From JABJPM01 sp964344655 (GTDB taxonomy: Archaea; Nanobdellota; Nanobdellia; SCGC-AAA011-G17; PNOQ01): 64,000 nucleotides of DNA. Below, in pieces: positions 51,785 through 61,056 of the stretch. Each line of letters starts with the position of its first letter. Within the stretch, counting starts at the first letter, position 1. The stretch is taken from the NCBI GenBank assembly GCA_964344655.1, contig CAYFOF010000002.1, positions 114,901-178,900 of the forward strand, read 5' to 3'. Position numbers and translations under genes: made by a program. The notes beneath the pieces were generated by a model that was not told where the DNA came from, did not search any database, and was given only the letters and a program-made list of their open reading frames with translations.

Positions 51785-53112
51785 TTTAATCTAAGAGTTT
51801 TAACATCCTCCATAAATATAACATCTTTTCCAGTTTTATAACCCATCCCATTAGTTAACTTAGTTATGTCTCCAGTTTGCTTCCTAGATCCATGTCCTGG
51901 AATAATTTTTTCAGGGTTTAACATTTCAATCAAATCTCTAGAATCTTCAATTGCTCCATGTCCACTAGCATGAATATCTTTGAAAACTCTAACTCCTTCT
52001 CTAATAAATTGTTTTTCTAATCTTGCTCTATTACTGATATTTGGTTCAACAGGAATTGTTCTACATGAAAAAACAACATGATCATCCTTTTGAAATTTAA
52101 ATGGCAATTCTTTTCTACCAATCCTAGTTAAAATAGCATTTTCTTCTGCTTGATTCCCAGTACAAACAATCAAATATTTACCTCTATTTCTCTCAATTTT
52201 CTTCAATTTTTTCTTAACCTGTCCAGCATAAGTCACAACTTCAACATCTTTCATCCATGGAGCATATCCCAAATTAACTGCGGCTTTAGTATATTTGGCT
52301 AAAGATCTTCCTAAGAAAACAACCTTTCTATTAATTTTTCTTCCAAACTCAACTGCACTCTTTAATCTTGCAATTTGACTAGCAAAACTAGTTACAATTA
52401 ACCCATGTCCAGTATTTTCAGTACCTAACATAACATCTTTTAACATTTCACGAGCAACACTTTCAGAAAATGATTTTCCAGAAGTTCCAGAATATAAAGA
52501 ATCCAAAATTAATGCTTTAACTTTTCCAGTTTTACCAATTTCTTTTAATCTATCTAAGTCTGGTTTTTTCCCCATAACTGGTTTATTATCTAATTTAAAA
52601 TCATTAGAATAAATAACAATACCACTTGGAGTGTGAACCGCAATCATCGCTGCATCCAATGTAGAATGAGTCATAGGAATTAATTCAATTTGAATATTTT
52701 TAGAAATTTTAAATTTAGAGCCCAACTTCTTAACAACTAAATCATTCTTAAATTCTCTTTTTTCATCTTCAGCCAAAATTTTCAAAACTTCCATAGTATA
52801 TGGGGTTCCATAAATTGGAGCATCATAAGCTTCCTCCATATACATAATCCCCCCAATATGATCTAAATGACAATGAGAAGGAACAATAGCTTTTACAATT
52901 GATTTATCTAATTTTGAATCATCAGGAATAGCACCAATTTTTTGCATTCCTTTAACTGTCAAATACTTTCTATCTCCACCATGACTTTGATATTCAGTTA
53001 AACTAGGTAAATGATAACCCATATCTAAAACAACAGCTTCATCTTTATACTTTACCACGGTCATATTTTTTCCAACTTCTTCATAACCGCCAACACTTAT
53101 TATTTCTATCAT
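51781..53112 (-). CDS. rnj: RNase J-type beta-CASP metallo-beta-lactamase nuclease
   Basis: 443 residues, close to archaeal aRNase J. Metallo-beta-lactamase motif HCHLDHIGG (about 79-87), then MTHSTLDAAMIAVHTPSGIV with the next ligand His, IVIYSNDFKLD (aspartate ligand), the beta-CASP region (SLYSGTSGKSFSE, IVTSFASQIARL, VVFLGRSLAKYTKA), and the final HASGHGAIEDSRDLIEML and IPGHGSRKQTGDI. These enzymes degrade or mature RNA from the 5' end. TATA-like GTATATATATG is about 24 nt upstream. Confidence 0.92.
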   Translation of the reverse strand: MIEIISVGGYEEVGKNMTVVKYKDEAVVLDMGYHLPSLTEYQSHGGDRKYLTVKGMQKIGAIPDDSKLDKSIVKAIVPSHCHLDHIGGIMYMEEAYDAPIYGTPYTMEVLKILAEDEKREFKNDLVVKKLGSKFKISKNIQIELIPMTHSTLDAAMIAVHTPSGIVIYSNDFKLDNKPVMGKKPDLDRLKEIGKTGKVKALILDSLYSGTSGKSFSESVAREMLKDVMLGTENTGHGLIVTSFASQIARLKSAVEFGRKINRKVVFLGRSLAKYTKAAVNLGYAPWMKDVEVVTYAGQVKKKLKKIERNRGKYLIVCTGNQAEENAILTRIGRKELPFKFQKDDHVVFSCRTIPVEPNISNRARLEKQFIREGVRVFKDIHASGHGAIEDSRDLIEMLNPEKIIPGHGSRKQTGDITKLTNGMGYKTGKDVIFMEDVKTLRLK

Positions 53113-53167
53113 ATTTAAAAATCAAAAAAATGAGTATATATATGTTTCGAATATAAAAAAAGATAAG

Positions 53168-53944
53168 TTAATTATTTGTTATCTCTTCCAGATTATATTT
53201 TCGCCCTCTAGGAATTTCTGGAGAAAAATTTTCAGGGATAATGATTCCTTCATATTTAGAAATTATGGGTAAAATTTCAATTTCCCTCATATAACCATCT
53301 CCTAAATATGACATCTTATTCAATCCTTTATCATGTATCTCATATATACTATCTAAACTAGGAATTTGATCTCTTGCCATAGATGGTGATTCTCTTGTAA
53401 CTCTTAATGGAACCATAGAATGTGTAGCTGAAGAACCTGCAAGCATATAATGCTCATCAGCAGTAGATTCTAAACCATTAACTTGAGCAACTAAACCTTC
53501 GACTTCACTTCGAAGTTTTTGAGCTTTTCTCAAATAAAGATTACCTAAATTTCTATTATGTTTAACCTCAACATCACTTCTACCCTCAACTAATTGTCCT
53601 TGATTATAATGTCTTGAAATAAATTTTTGAGATCTTTTTAGAGCCTTAACAGCCTCGGATTTTGAATCATGCATATTTGCTCTTTCAGTAGCGCTCAAAG
53701 AAACATCCAGATTTCCATCATAAAAATCAATAGATTTTTGAGCAGATGCTCTTTCCATTCTTGCCAAAGCAAGTTGTACTCTACCATGACCATCATAATA
53801 ACGAAGATTTCTTTCCCAATTTCTTCTTTCAGAATCTTTCTTTAAATCATAAATTTCTTCTTCTAAAGGTTGTTCAACATCAAAATCTACTGGAGAAACT
53901 CCACCAGACAACTTAAACATTTCTCTTATTTTCTTTATAATCAT
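53168..53944 (-). CDS. Hypothetical helical protein, 258 aa
   Basis: Not recognised. Long stretches of heptad-like helix (DLKKDSERRNWERNLRYYDG, LALARMERASAQKSIDFYDG, LYLRKAQKLRSEVEGLVAQV) suggest a coiled coil. No signal peptide. It has a Shine-Dalgarno AAGGAGAT about 7 nt before the ATG and a TATA box (AGTTTATAAAC) farther up near 53990, so it carries a 5' UTR unlike most genes here. A small inverted repeat AATAGT/ACTATT (53975-53990) lies in that UTR. Confidence 0.6.
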   Translation of the reverse strand: MIIKKIREMFKLSGGVSPVDFDVEQPLEEEIYDLKKDSERRNWERNLRYYDGHGRVQLALARMERASAQKSIDFYDGNLDVSLSATERANMHDSKSEAVKALKRSQKFISRHYNQGQLVEGRSDVEVKHNRNLGNLYLRKAQKLRSEVEGLVAQVNGLESTADEHYMLAGSSATHSMVPLRVTRESPSMARDQIPSLDSIYEIHDKGLNKMSYLGDGYMREIEILPIISKYEGIIIPENFSPEIPRGRKYNLEEITNN

Positions 53945-54016
53945 TTTTTGTTATAATCTCCTTTTTAATATAAAAATAGTCAAAACTATTAGTTTATAAA
54001 CTTTTCTATTATGTTA

Positions 54017-54358
54017 CTACTTCAAAGATACAATATCTCCAACTTCAAAAGAAAACTCCCCATTCTTAAATTCTAAAACATAATTACAAGAAACACTTCC
54101 CCTTGAACGTAAAAATCTAGGATTAATCAAAGCACTATCAACAAAAGGCCTTAAACCCTTAATAACTTTAACAACTTTCATATCCCCATCTAAACAAACA
54201 ACATCAATCTTACTAAAAACAAACAACATATCTAAAATCATATCTTTTGCACCAGTTTTCAAAACAGAAATATCAGAAACCTTACGAAATCTCAAACCAA
54301 AAAATGATCCTAAAAATTTCCCAGAAGAAACAAATTTTCCATTTCTATAAACTTTCAT
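54017..54358 (-). CDS. DUF192 family protein
   Basis: 113 residues. MILDMLFVFSKIDVVCLDGD followed by VIKGLRPF is the DUF192 core (M-x-F-x-F...D-x-V-F-L-D...). The family is widespread in archaea and bacteria; its function is not known. An upstream GTG at 54364 overlaps the argS stop; the ATG at 54358 stands 2 nt after it. It is in one operon with argS. Confidence 0.8.
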   Translation of the reverse strand: MKVYRNGKFVSSGKFLGSFFGLRFRKVSDISVLKTGAKDMILDMLFVFSKIDVVCLDGDMKVVKVIKGLRPFVDSALINPRFLRSRGSVSCNYVLEFKNGEFSFEVGDIVSLK

Positions 54359-54360
54359 AC

Positions 54361-55980
54361 TCACATCCTCTTTACTACATTAATCCCCAACAAAGAAAGT
54401 GAATTTTTCAAAACAATCATAAACGATTTAACTAAAGCAATTCTAAATTTCTCATTAGCAGATCCAACAACCTTACAAGCATGATAAAATTCATTAAATT
54501 TCTGACATAATTCATATGAATAATGAGCAATTAAAGAAGGATTCAACATAGAACTTTCAACAACAGAAGAAAATTCTCCCATTTTTTTAATTAACTCAAT
54601 TTCAACTAAATCTAAATCACTAACAGAAACTTTTCCAATTTTTCCAGAAACAATTGAATTGGCCCTAGCATATGTATACAATAAATAAGGCCCAGTATCT
54701 CCACTAAACTGTAAAAATTTATCAATATCAAAAATTGCATCTCTTGCAGGTTGATTTTTCAAATCTCCATAAAATATAGCGGCCCTTGCAACTTCTAAAG
54801 CAACATCAGAAGAAACTTTAGATTTTTTAGATAATTTTATAGTTTCATTCAAAACATCTTTCATAAAAACAGTTTTACCTTTTCTAGTAGAAAACTTCTT
54901 CCCATCTTTATCTAAATACAATCCATGTGCAACATGAACACAATCTTTACTCCATTTGTAACCCATCAATTCCAAAACCTTAAACAATTGTCTAAAATGC
55001 AATCTTTGTTCAGAACCAACTTCATAAATCATTTTATCAAATTTATATTTTTTATACCTATCAATTGCCGTAGCAATATCTCTTGTCATATACAAACTAC
55101 TTCCATCACTCTTTTGTATCAAAGCAACCCCCAAATCATCTAACTTAACAACATTAGCTCCATCATCTTCAACTAATAATTTCTTTTTCTTTAAATCTTT
55201 AACAACACTATCTAATTTATTATTATACAAAGATTCTCCAGAATAAACATTAAATTTAACACCCAAAATTGAATATATTTCTTTGAATTCTTTTATACTT
55301 AATTCTCTAAATAATTTCCATTGCTTAACTAATTTCTTATCTCCCTTCTCTAATTTTTGAAAATATTCTTTAGCCTCAGAATCAAACTCTTCTTTCTTAC
55401 TCATTTTCACATACAAATCATGCAAATGTTTAACAGGATCTTTTCTTAATAATTTACTATCTCCATATTTTTCATAACCCAACAATATTTTTCCAAAAGG
55501 AGTTCCCCAATCTCCAAGATAATTCATTCTTACAACTTTATAGCCATTAAATTCATGAATATTCGCAATTGCATTTCCAATCAAAGTAGATCTTAAATGT
55601 CCAATTCCAAAAGATTTAGCAATATTAGGAGAAGAATATTCTACAACAACATTTTTTCCTTTTCCAACATTATTTTTCCCATAATTTCCCTTTTCATCCA
55701 AAATTTCTTTAATTAATTTCTCACTAAATAATTTCTTATCCACAAAAAAATTCAAATACGGACCATTATTTACAACTTTAGAAAAAACTTTATTTAATTT
55801 AATTTTCCCAACCATTTCTTCAGCAATAACAACCGGATTTTTCTTTAATTTTTTAGAAAGAAAAAAACAAGGCAAAGCTACATCTCCCTTGCTAGAATCT
55901 GCTGGAATTTCAATAATGTTAGAAACATCTTCCTTAACAACTTTTTTTAAAACTTTAACTAACTCTAACTTAATATCCAT
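54361..55980 (-). CDS. argS: Arginyl-tRNA synthetase
   Basis: 539-residue class I synthetase that charges tRNA-Arg. N-terminal ArgRS-specific domain (about 1-110), HIGH-type motif SPNIAKSFGIGHLRST (about 114-129), RMNYLGDWGTPFGKILLGYE, YMTRDIATAIDRYKKY, the degenerate KMSKS site GKKFSTRKGKTVFM (about 360) and the anticodon-binding DALR-like end (FLQFSGDTGPYLLYTYARAN to the stop). Length is normal. TATA box TTATTTATAAAAC about 20 nt upstream. Confidence 0.95.
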   Translation of the reverse strand: MDIKLELVKVLKKVVKEDVSNIIEIPADSSKGDVALPCFFLSKKLKKNPVVIAEEMVGKIKLNKVFSKVVNNGPYLNFFVDKKLFSEKLIKEILDEKGNYGKNNVGKGKNVVVEYSSPNIAKSFGIGHLRSTLIGNAIANIHEFNGYKVVRMNYLGDWGTPFGKILLGYEKYGDSKLLRKDPVKHLHDLYVKMSKKEEFDSEAKEYFQKLEKGDKKLVKQWKLFRELSIKEFKEIYSILGVKFNVYSGESLYNNKLDSVVKDLKKKKLLVEDDGANVVKLDDLGVALIQKSDGSSLYMTRDIATAIDRYKKYKFDKMIYEVGSEQRLHFRQLFKVLELMGYKWSKDCVHVAHGLYLDKDGKKFSTRKGKTVFMKDVLNETIKLSKKSKVSSDVALEVARAAIFYGDLKNQPARDAIFDIDKFLQFSGDTGPYLLYTYARANSIVSGKIGKVSVSDLDLVEIELIKKMGEFSSVVESSMLNPSLIAHYSYELCQKFNEFYHACKVVGSANEKFRIALVKSFMIVLKNSLSLLGINVVKRM

Positions 55981-56138
55981 AAAGAAAAACTATTTACATT
56001 ATTTATAAAACTTATCAAAAGTCTAGGCTGGGAATTGACTGAACCAAATCAATCTTAAGTTAACCCTAAAGTCAACACATCCCCAATTGCCCCTAATATT
56101 ATAATAATAAAGAAATATTTAAAGATTATTATACTAAA

Positions 56139-56411
56139 TTACTGACAACAAACAGTAATTCTATCATACAAATCTACAACAGATTCAAAAGGACTTCTAT
56201 ATCTAGATTCATTTAATTCAAGTTTTTCTGATATTTCTGAAGTATCATCTCCAGAATAAGACATAACATCTATTAAATTCATATAACCTTGACTCTTAGC
56301 AGCAACAGCACTATTATGCATCAAACCTTGAACAAAACCAGCCGGAAGAGCAACACCCCATGCTAAACCTCTCCAACTTCTTTTCAAAACTCTACTAACT
56401 AAATCACTCAT
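56139..56411 (-). CDS. Hypothetical small membrane-associated protein, 90 aa
   Basis: MSDLVSRVLKRSWRGLAWGV followed by LPAGFVQGLMHNSAVAAKSQ suggests one membrane helix or amphipathic segment; the rest is polar. An in-frame TTG at 56468 would overlap the end of rpsB. The TATA box (TTATATAAAAG near 56432) is 21 nt from the ATG at 56411, which decides the start. Not recognised. Upstream of argS, bases 55981-56138 hold only its promoter and no other visible feature. Confidence 0.5.
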   Translation of the reverse strand: MSDLVSRVLKRSWRGLAWGVALPAGFVQGLMHNSAVAAKSQGYMNLIDVMSYSGDDTSEISEKLELNESRYRSPFESVVDLYDRITVCCQ

Positions 56412-56445
56412 AAAAAAGCTAAAACAAAGAATTATATAAAAGTTC

Positions 56446-57045
56446 TTATTCGGCAGTAAATTCTTCAATACTGGATTTAAAATCTTTATCAGATTTTATA
56501 ATTCCTTTATTTTTCAAAAATTCTTTAGCTAAAATGTAAAATATAACTGCTAAACTTTTTTTACCTTTGTTATTACAAGGTACAACTAAATCTATATTTT
56601 TACATTCATTATTAGAATCACATAATGCAATAACGGGGATTCCCAATTTTGAAGCATCACTTATAACATTCTTATCTGGTATTGGATCTGCAGCTAAAAC
56701 CAATTTTGCCTCAACAAAATCTTCTAAATTAGCGTTAGTCAAAACACCAGGAGGGTATCTCCCAATAAATACTTTAACACCAGTTAGTTCTGCAAATTTC
56801 TTAACAGCTTTCCATCCATTTTCTCTTCTACAAACAATAAGAACATCTTCTGGATTATAATCAGATAGTAACTTTCCAGCTAGTTTTAATCTTTCATTTA
56901 TCTGTTCAACATTTAGCACAGACAAACCATCTGGTCTAACTTTATACACAAATTTATCCATGTGTTTAGTTCTAAACTTAGTACCAATATGTATACCAGC
57001 TTTCAAATAATCCTCTAAAGGAACCAAATATTCTACTTCAGCCAT
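56446..57045 (-). CDS. rpsB: 30S ribosomal protein S2
   Basis: 199 residues, the archaeal/eukaryotic RPSA-type length. YLKAGIHIGTKFRTKHMDKF (about 14-33), RRENGWKAVKKFAELTGVKV, RYPPGVLTNANLEDFVEAKL and VIALCDSNNECKNIDLVVPC then NNKGKKS are the S2 signatures. It assembles into the small subunit near the mRNA exit. TATA box ACTTTATAAAAC about 26 nt upstream of the ATG. It precedes an unrelated small gene and follows enolase on the same strand. Confidence 0.95.
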   Translation of the reverse strand: MAEVEYLVPLEDYLKAGIHIGTKFRTKHMDKFVYKVRPDGLSVLNVEQINERLKLAGKLLSDYNPEDVLIVCRRENGWKAVKKFAELTGVKVFIGRYPPGVLTNANLEDFVEAKLVLAADPIPDKNVISDASKLGIPVIALCDSNNECKNIDLVVPCNNKGKKSLAVIFYILAKEFLKNKGIIKSDKDFKSSIEEFTAE

Positions 57046-57083
57046 CTTCCTATTTAGGCAAAATCAACACTTTATAAAACTTT

Positions 57084-58250
57084 CTACAAGTCGTATTTCA
57101 TTTCTCTACTAATCTTCCTAAGCCTATCAAGTTTAACTTTTCTCTCCTTCCCATAAACCCCACATTTAATCAAAGGTATCTTAAAACCAACACTTAAATC
57201 AGAAAGACCATCATCTAAAGTTTCTCCAGATCTATGAGAAGCAATTAATATTATTTTATTCTTCCTAGCCAAATCCACAACCTCTCTAAACCCCAATAAA
57301 CTTCCATTTTGATTTGGCTTTACAATCATAGCACTAATTGAATTCATCTCAACTGCTTTCTCCAATCTTTTCACATTAGTAACAGTTAAATCATCACCAA
57401 CAATCATACATTTTTTCCCAAAATTCTCATTCAAAGTAGCAAATCCAGAAAAATCCTCTTCATGCAGTGGGTCTTCTAAATAACGTAAATCATATTTCTC
57501 AATCAACGAACCAATATACTCAAGTTGATTTAAAGAGTCTAATTTCTTATCTCTATACACATAATTCTTTCCATCCCAAAAACTACTTGCAGCAACATCA
57601 ATTCCAATTCTTAATTCAACATGAACTTCGTCAAAAACTTCTTTAACAACTTTAGTCAATAAATTTAATATTTCTTCTATCGTTAATTCCAAAGCCCAAG
57701 CTCCTTCGTCAGTCATCTTTAATTTCAAATCCATATTTTTCAAATGTTTCTTAATAACATTATGTGCTAAATCATTTGCCTTAACTAAATCATCAACATT
57801 CTTTGCATTATCAGAAAATAATAAAAATTCTTGAAACTCACAATAATTTCCTCCTTTTACATGAACTCCACCACCAATAACATTTCCCAAAGGACGAGAA
57901 ACAACCTTAACTTTTGGATCTAATGTTTTCCATAATTGTTTTCCAAAAGCTTTCAACAGAGCATATTCAGTAGCAATAACAGGGTTAGCACCCAACCCAC
58001 CAATTTTATCTTCAATTAATTTCAAATCTTCAAAAGAATTTATTTCCATATCTCTCCATTCAATCTTATTTATCTTTTTAGCACACTCTTTAACATCAAA
58101 ATTATAATCTTTCGCTTCATGTTTTCCTTTACTTGCTCCAGAAGGTGCAGAAGACTCTCCTTTACCTAAATCAGATTTAACTTGCACTTTAATAGTATCT
58201 TCTCCACGAGAATTAGTAATTACTTTAGCTTTCACCTTTTTTATTTTCAT
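57084..58250 (-). CDS. eno: Enolase, short and divergent
   Basis: 388 residues, shorter than the usual ~420-430. It catalyses 2-phosphoglycerate to phosphoenolpyruvate. N-terminal NSRGEDTIKVQVKSDLG replaces the common DSRGNPTVEVEV; the SAPSGASKGKHEA substrate loop is kept. Metal ligands and catalytic residues appear in GIDVAASSFWDGKNYVYRD, RYLEDPLHEEDFSGFATL, CMIVGDDLTVTN, MIVKPNQNGSLLGF (catalytic lysine) and IASHRSGETLDDGLSDLSVG. The enzyme looks active. It is a single gene with its own TATA box (ACTATATAAAATT, 22 nt upstream). Confidence 0.92.
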   Translation of the reverse strand: MKIKKVKAKVITNSRGEDTIKVQVKSDLGKGESSAPSGASKGKHEAKDYNFDVKECAKKINKIEWRDMEINSFEDLKLIEDKIGGLGANPVIATEYALLKAFGKQLWKTLDPKVKVVSRPLGNVIGGGVHVKGGNYCEFQEFLLFSDNAKNVDDLVKANDLAHNVIKKHLKNMDLKLKMTDEGAWALELTIEEILNLLTKVVKEVFDEVHVELRIGIDVAASSFWDGKNYVYRDKKLDSLNQLEYIGSLIEKYDLRYLEDPLHEEDFSGFATLNENFGKKCMIVGDDLTVTNVKRLEKAVEMNSISAMIVKPNQNGSLLGFREVVDLARKNKIILIASHRSGETLDDGLSDLSVGFKIPLIKCGVYGKERKVKLDRLRKISREMKYDL

Positions 58251-58280
58251 AAGATTAAAAATTAGAATTACTATATAAAA

Positions 58281-59366
58281 TTATCTAGTTTTACTTCTAG
58301 TTTTCTTAACTCTATGAGAGGGTCTTTCTTGTTGAGATCTTCTTTCTCTTTCTGCGTTTATTCTAACATCTCTTTCGCGATTATTCAAAACTCTACGATA
58401 TCTTATATCCTCTCTCATTCCCTTTTTCTCTTCCTTCCATTTAACACCAGGTATTGTTCTTTTTCCTTTTGGAGTTTTATATCTTACTTCAACATTATCA
58501 TAATTATTGCTCCACCAAATACTCCAATCAGAATATCTTGGATTTTCATGGTACCTAAAATGCCATAAAGGATAAGGATCATAATAATCGCTATACCCAT
58601 CATTATCCGTATCAGAATCTGTAGGGTCAGTTCCAAACCATAATTCCGTTAAATCATCTAATCTATCATAATCAGTATCTCTATTGTACATATTTGTTCC
58701 TAATAAACTTTCAGACCAATTAGAAATTCCATCATTATCCCAATCTCCATGAGGATTAACAACTCCACGACGGTCAAAAAACACTCCATTCCTTCTCAAA
58801 TCCCACCATGGACTAAACCCTTCAGGATAGTGAACATTGTTAAACCATCTCCACCAGTCTTGATTCCAAAATTCAAAACCATTCATAAAAGCACACTGGC
58901 CAACCGGATCAGTGAAGTATAATTCTCCACTAATATTAATAGTTTCTAAATCTAATTCATCATCTCCCCTAAAATCTCTATCATAAATTCCAGTTAGATA
59001 AATTGTTCTTCCTGGATGACTATCAGGAGAAGATTCATTCAATCTTATTATCTTAGAAATATCTTTCTTTGCCTCTCTTAACAAAAGATCATTAGATCTA
59101 TCAATATCTTCTCTTCCAATGATAACATCTCCATTTCTTAAATATCCACTAACAAAAAATTTACCATCAAAAAAACCAACATCAATAGGAACAACATCAA
59201 ATCCAGTTCTATGGTTATCTAATCTTCTTAAATTTTCAACAAAACTCGGTCCGCCACGAGTAATATAATTTGGTTGCCTATAAACTGCAGCACAACCAGT
59301 CGTAAAAATACTTGCAGCAAGAAAACTTAATCCTAAATTTCTTAATCCCCTTTTTAATCGAGACAT
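58281..59366 (-). CDS. Lipoprotein-like protein with thrombospondin type 3-like calcium repeats
   Basis: 361 residues. MSRLKRGLRNLGLSFLAASI followed by FTTGCAA gives a signal peptide with a lipobox-like cysteine at about 25. The middle has no known fold. Residues about 215-265 carry acidic repeats (DWDNDGISNWSESLLGT, DTDYDRLDDLTELWFGTDPT, DSDTDNDGYSDYYDPYP) that match calcium-binding thrombospondin type 3 repeats. The C-terminus is strongly basic (RERRSQQERPSHRVKKTRSK). TATA box near 59386, about 21 nt upstream. Probably exported and held at the membrane; role unknown. Confidence 0.68.
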   Translation of the reverse strand: MSRLKRGLRNLGLSFLAASIFTTGCAAVYRQPNYITRGGPSFVENLRRLDNHRTGFDVVPIDVGFFDGKFFVSGYLRNGDVIIGREDIDRSNDLLLREAKKDISKIIRLNESSPDSHPGRTIYLTGIYDRDFRGDDELDLETINISGELYFTDPVGQCAFMNGFEFWNQDWWRWFNNVHYPEGFSPWWDLRRNGVFFDRRGVVNPHGDWDNDGISNWSESLLGTNMYNRDTDYDRLDDLTELWFGTDPTDSDTDNDGYSDYYDPYPLWHFRYHENPRYSDWSIWWSNNYDNVEVRYKTPKGKRTIPGVKWKEEKKGMREDIRYRRVLNNRERDVRINAERERRSQQERPSHRVKKTRSKTR

Positions 59367-59398
59367 ATAATAATTTTAAAAATAAAAATATAAAAAGT

Positions 59399-59590
59399 TT
59401 ACGGCATAGGCCGTTTTACTGTTATAGGAAGAATTCCCTTTTCAAATTCAAGTTTAGCGATTTCAATAGGATTATAATTAATCCCTTTCAAATCTTCATC
59501 TTTTAACTTAATTAAAAACGGAGCTCCAAGAGCTAATTGTAAAGCCCTAGCACCAATAAGTCTTGCTTTTTCATATTTTGTCATTTTCAT
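59399..59590 (-). CDS. rpoK: DNA-directed RNA polymerase subunit K (Rpb6)
   Basis: 63 residues, the core of the omega/Rpb6 family. KYEKARLIGARALQLALGAP and PIEIAKLEFEKGILPITVKR are diagnostic. It helps assemble and stabilise RNA polymerase. It starts within the stop of rrp42 (ATGA overlap), so it closes the exosome operon; that linkage joins transcription with RNA decay in one message. Confidence 0.96.
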   Translation of the reverse strand: MKMTKYEKARLIGARALQLALGAPFLIKLKDEDLKGINYNPIEIAKLEFEKGILPITVKRPMP

Positions 59591-60354
59591 TTTTTCAAAG
59601 CCTCCCTTAGTGGCTTAACAGCCTTTATAGCTAATCCGATTGATTTATCAACTTCTTCTATTGTCATTCCAGTTGATCCACCTTTTTGCATAGCATGAAC
59701 ATTTCCAGTTTCACTAACAGAAACACTCAATCTTGCATCGGCAGCAGCCTCTTCATCAGAGTTAGCATCAACAATTAAATTCTTCCCAACCTTATAAACA
59801 GTCACATTGATAGGTTCAAATTTCAAAGGAACTTTAGTCTTAGTAAACACTCCCCATTGAACTTTATCATCAACCAATTCTGGTAAAACTGCATTTTTCA
59901 AAGCAGCAATAGCAGCCAAAGCAGAAGCATCAATCAAGTTTCCATCATCATTAATAGTATAAATATCAACAATAACATTCCAAACTAATTCTCCTTCTCT
60001 GATACAAAGTTTCTTCAAATCAATCATTCCACTCTCTCTAATTCCTCTATCAATAATTCTAGCTAATTCAATAGTTTCAGCATTTGGTGGACCAGGTAAA
60101 AATTCTGGATTTGAAACTGGCAGTCTTTCTGCACCCATTATCAAGTTTCCTTGATCAGCAGAATCTGGATATGGAGTACCAACATCCATTTTTACACCAG
60201 CAATAACTTCTGTTTTCCCAATTTTTACTCTAGCAGAACCCTCTGCTTTATTAGAAACATCATAGCTTATTTCAACAGGTTTTCTAAATTCATCAAATTT
60301 TCTTCCATCAATTCTTTCACCATTCAAAAGAACTGCTTCTACATATTTTTTCAT
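59587..60354 (-). CDS. rrp42: Exosome subunit Rrp42
   Basis: 255 residues of the RNase PH fold without the catalytic aspartates; it forms the hexameric ring with Rrp41. AVLLNGERIDGRKFDEFRKP at the start, GVKMDVGTPYPDSADQGNLI, SGMIDLKKLCIREGELVWNV and LIDASALAAIAALKNAVLPE are characteristic. A strong Shine-Dalgarno (GGAGG) precedes the ATG, which overlaps the rrp41 stop by 4 nt. Confidence 0.95.
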   Translation of the reverse strand: MKKYVEAVLLNGERIDGRKFDEFRKPVEISYDVSNKAEGSARVKIGKTEVIAGVKMDVGTPYPDSADQGNLIMGAERLPVSNPEFLPGPPNAETIELARIIDRGIRESGMIDLKKLCIREGELVWNVIVDIYTINDDGNLIDASALAAIAALKNAVLPELVDDKVQWGVFTKTKVPLKFEPINVTVYKVGKNLIVDANSDEEAAADARLSVSVSETGNVHAMQKGGSTGMTIEEVDKSIGLAIKAVKPLREALKK

Positions 60355-61055
60355 TTTCCTGCCTCCTTATACTTTGCTTTCAAGGCTTCAACCTGTACTT
60401 TTTTAATATCTAAACAAGCTTTCTTTCCCATTTCTAAAGCTTCTTTTATTTCTTTTTGAGTCATATTTCCATCCATTTGCAACAATGTAATCTCTCCAGT
60501 TCTTGTTGACATAGCCATTGGTAAATCAGTAGCACCCTCTTTGTGGTCTTCTTCTTCTTTATCCAAATCTACAACAATTTTGTCTGAAACTTTTCCTACT
60601 GCAATAGATGTAATTAAATCTTTCATTGACATCCCTGCATCAGCTAAAGCTAAAGCAGCAGCATTAATTCCTGCAGCTCTTGTTCCAGCATCTGCTTGTG
60701 TAATATACACATAAACATCAACACCCAAATAAGAAAATTTAGTCAAATCCAAAACTGGTTTTAATGAATCTTCAGTAACCATAGAAATTTCTGTACTTCT
60801 TCTTGATGGTCCAGGTCTTTTTCTTTCTGTAACTGAAAAACTCAATAAATCATAAACACATTTAAGTCTTCCACCTTTTGGATCTTGTAAGAAAGCGGGA
60901 AAAACTCCTCTTGGACCATACACCGCAGCAATCGCAACAGTTTTTCCAGTTCTAAACATTGCGCTTCCATCAGCACGTGGAATAATTCCAACTTTTGCTT
61001 CCATTTCTCTTACTTCATCAAATTTTCTTCCGTCAAATCTTTTAGTATAAGCCAT
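60351..61055 (-). CDS. rrp41: Exosome subunit Rrp41 (catalytic)
   Basis: 234-residue phosphate-dependent 3'-5' exoribonuclease subunit of the archaeal exosome. RFDGRKFDEVREMEAKVGII, AMFRTGKTVAIAAVYGPRGV, RKRPGPSRRSTEISMVTEDS and VDLDKEEEDHKEGATDLPMA (with the catalytic acidic residues) are all present, so the subunit looks active. SD AGGAGG lies just before the ATG; 1 nt separates it from rrp4. Confidence 0.96.
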   Translation of the reverse strand: MAYTKRFDGRKFDEVREMEAKVGIIPRADGSAMFRTGKTVAIAAVYGPRGVFPAFLQDPKGGRLKCVYDLLSFSVTERKRPGPSRRSTEISMVTEDSLKPVLDLTKFSYLGVDVYVYITQADAGTRAAGINAAALALADAGMSMKDLITSIAVGKVSDKIVVDLDKEEEDHKEGATDLPMAMSTRTGEITLLQMDGNMTQKEIKEALEMGKKACLDIKKVQVEALKAKYKEAGK

Positions 61056-61056
61056 T

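Noticed and set aside
53975..53990. Inverted repeat AATAGT-CAAA-ACTATT as an operator
   Set aside because: Short and AT-rich; such repeats are expected by chance in this composition.
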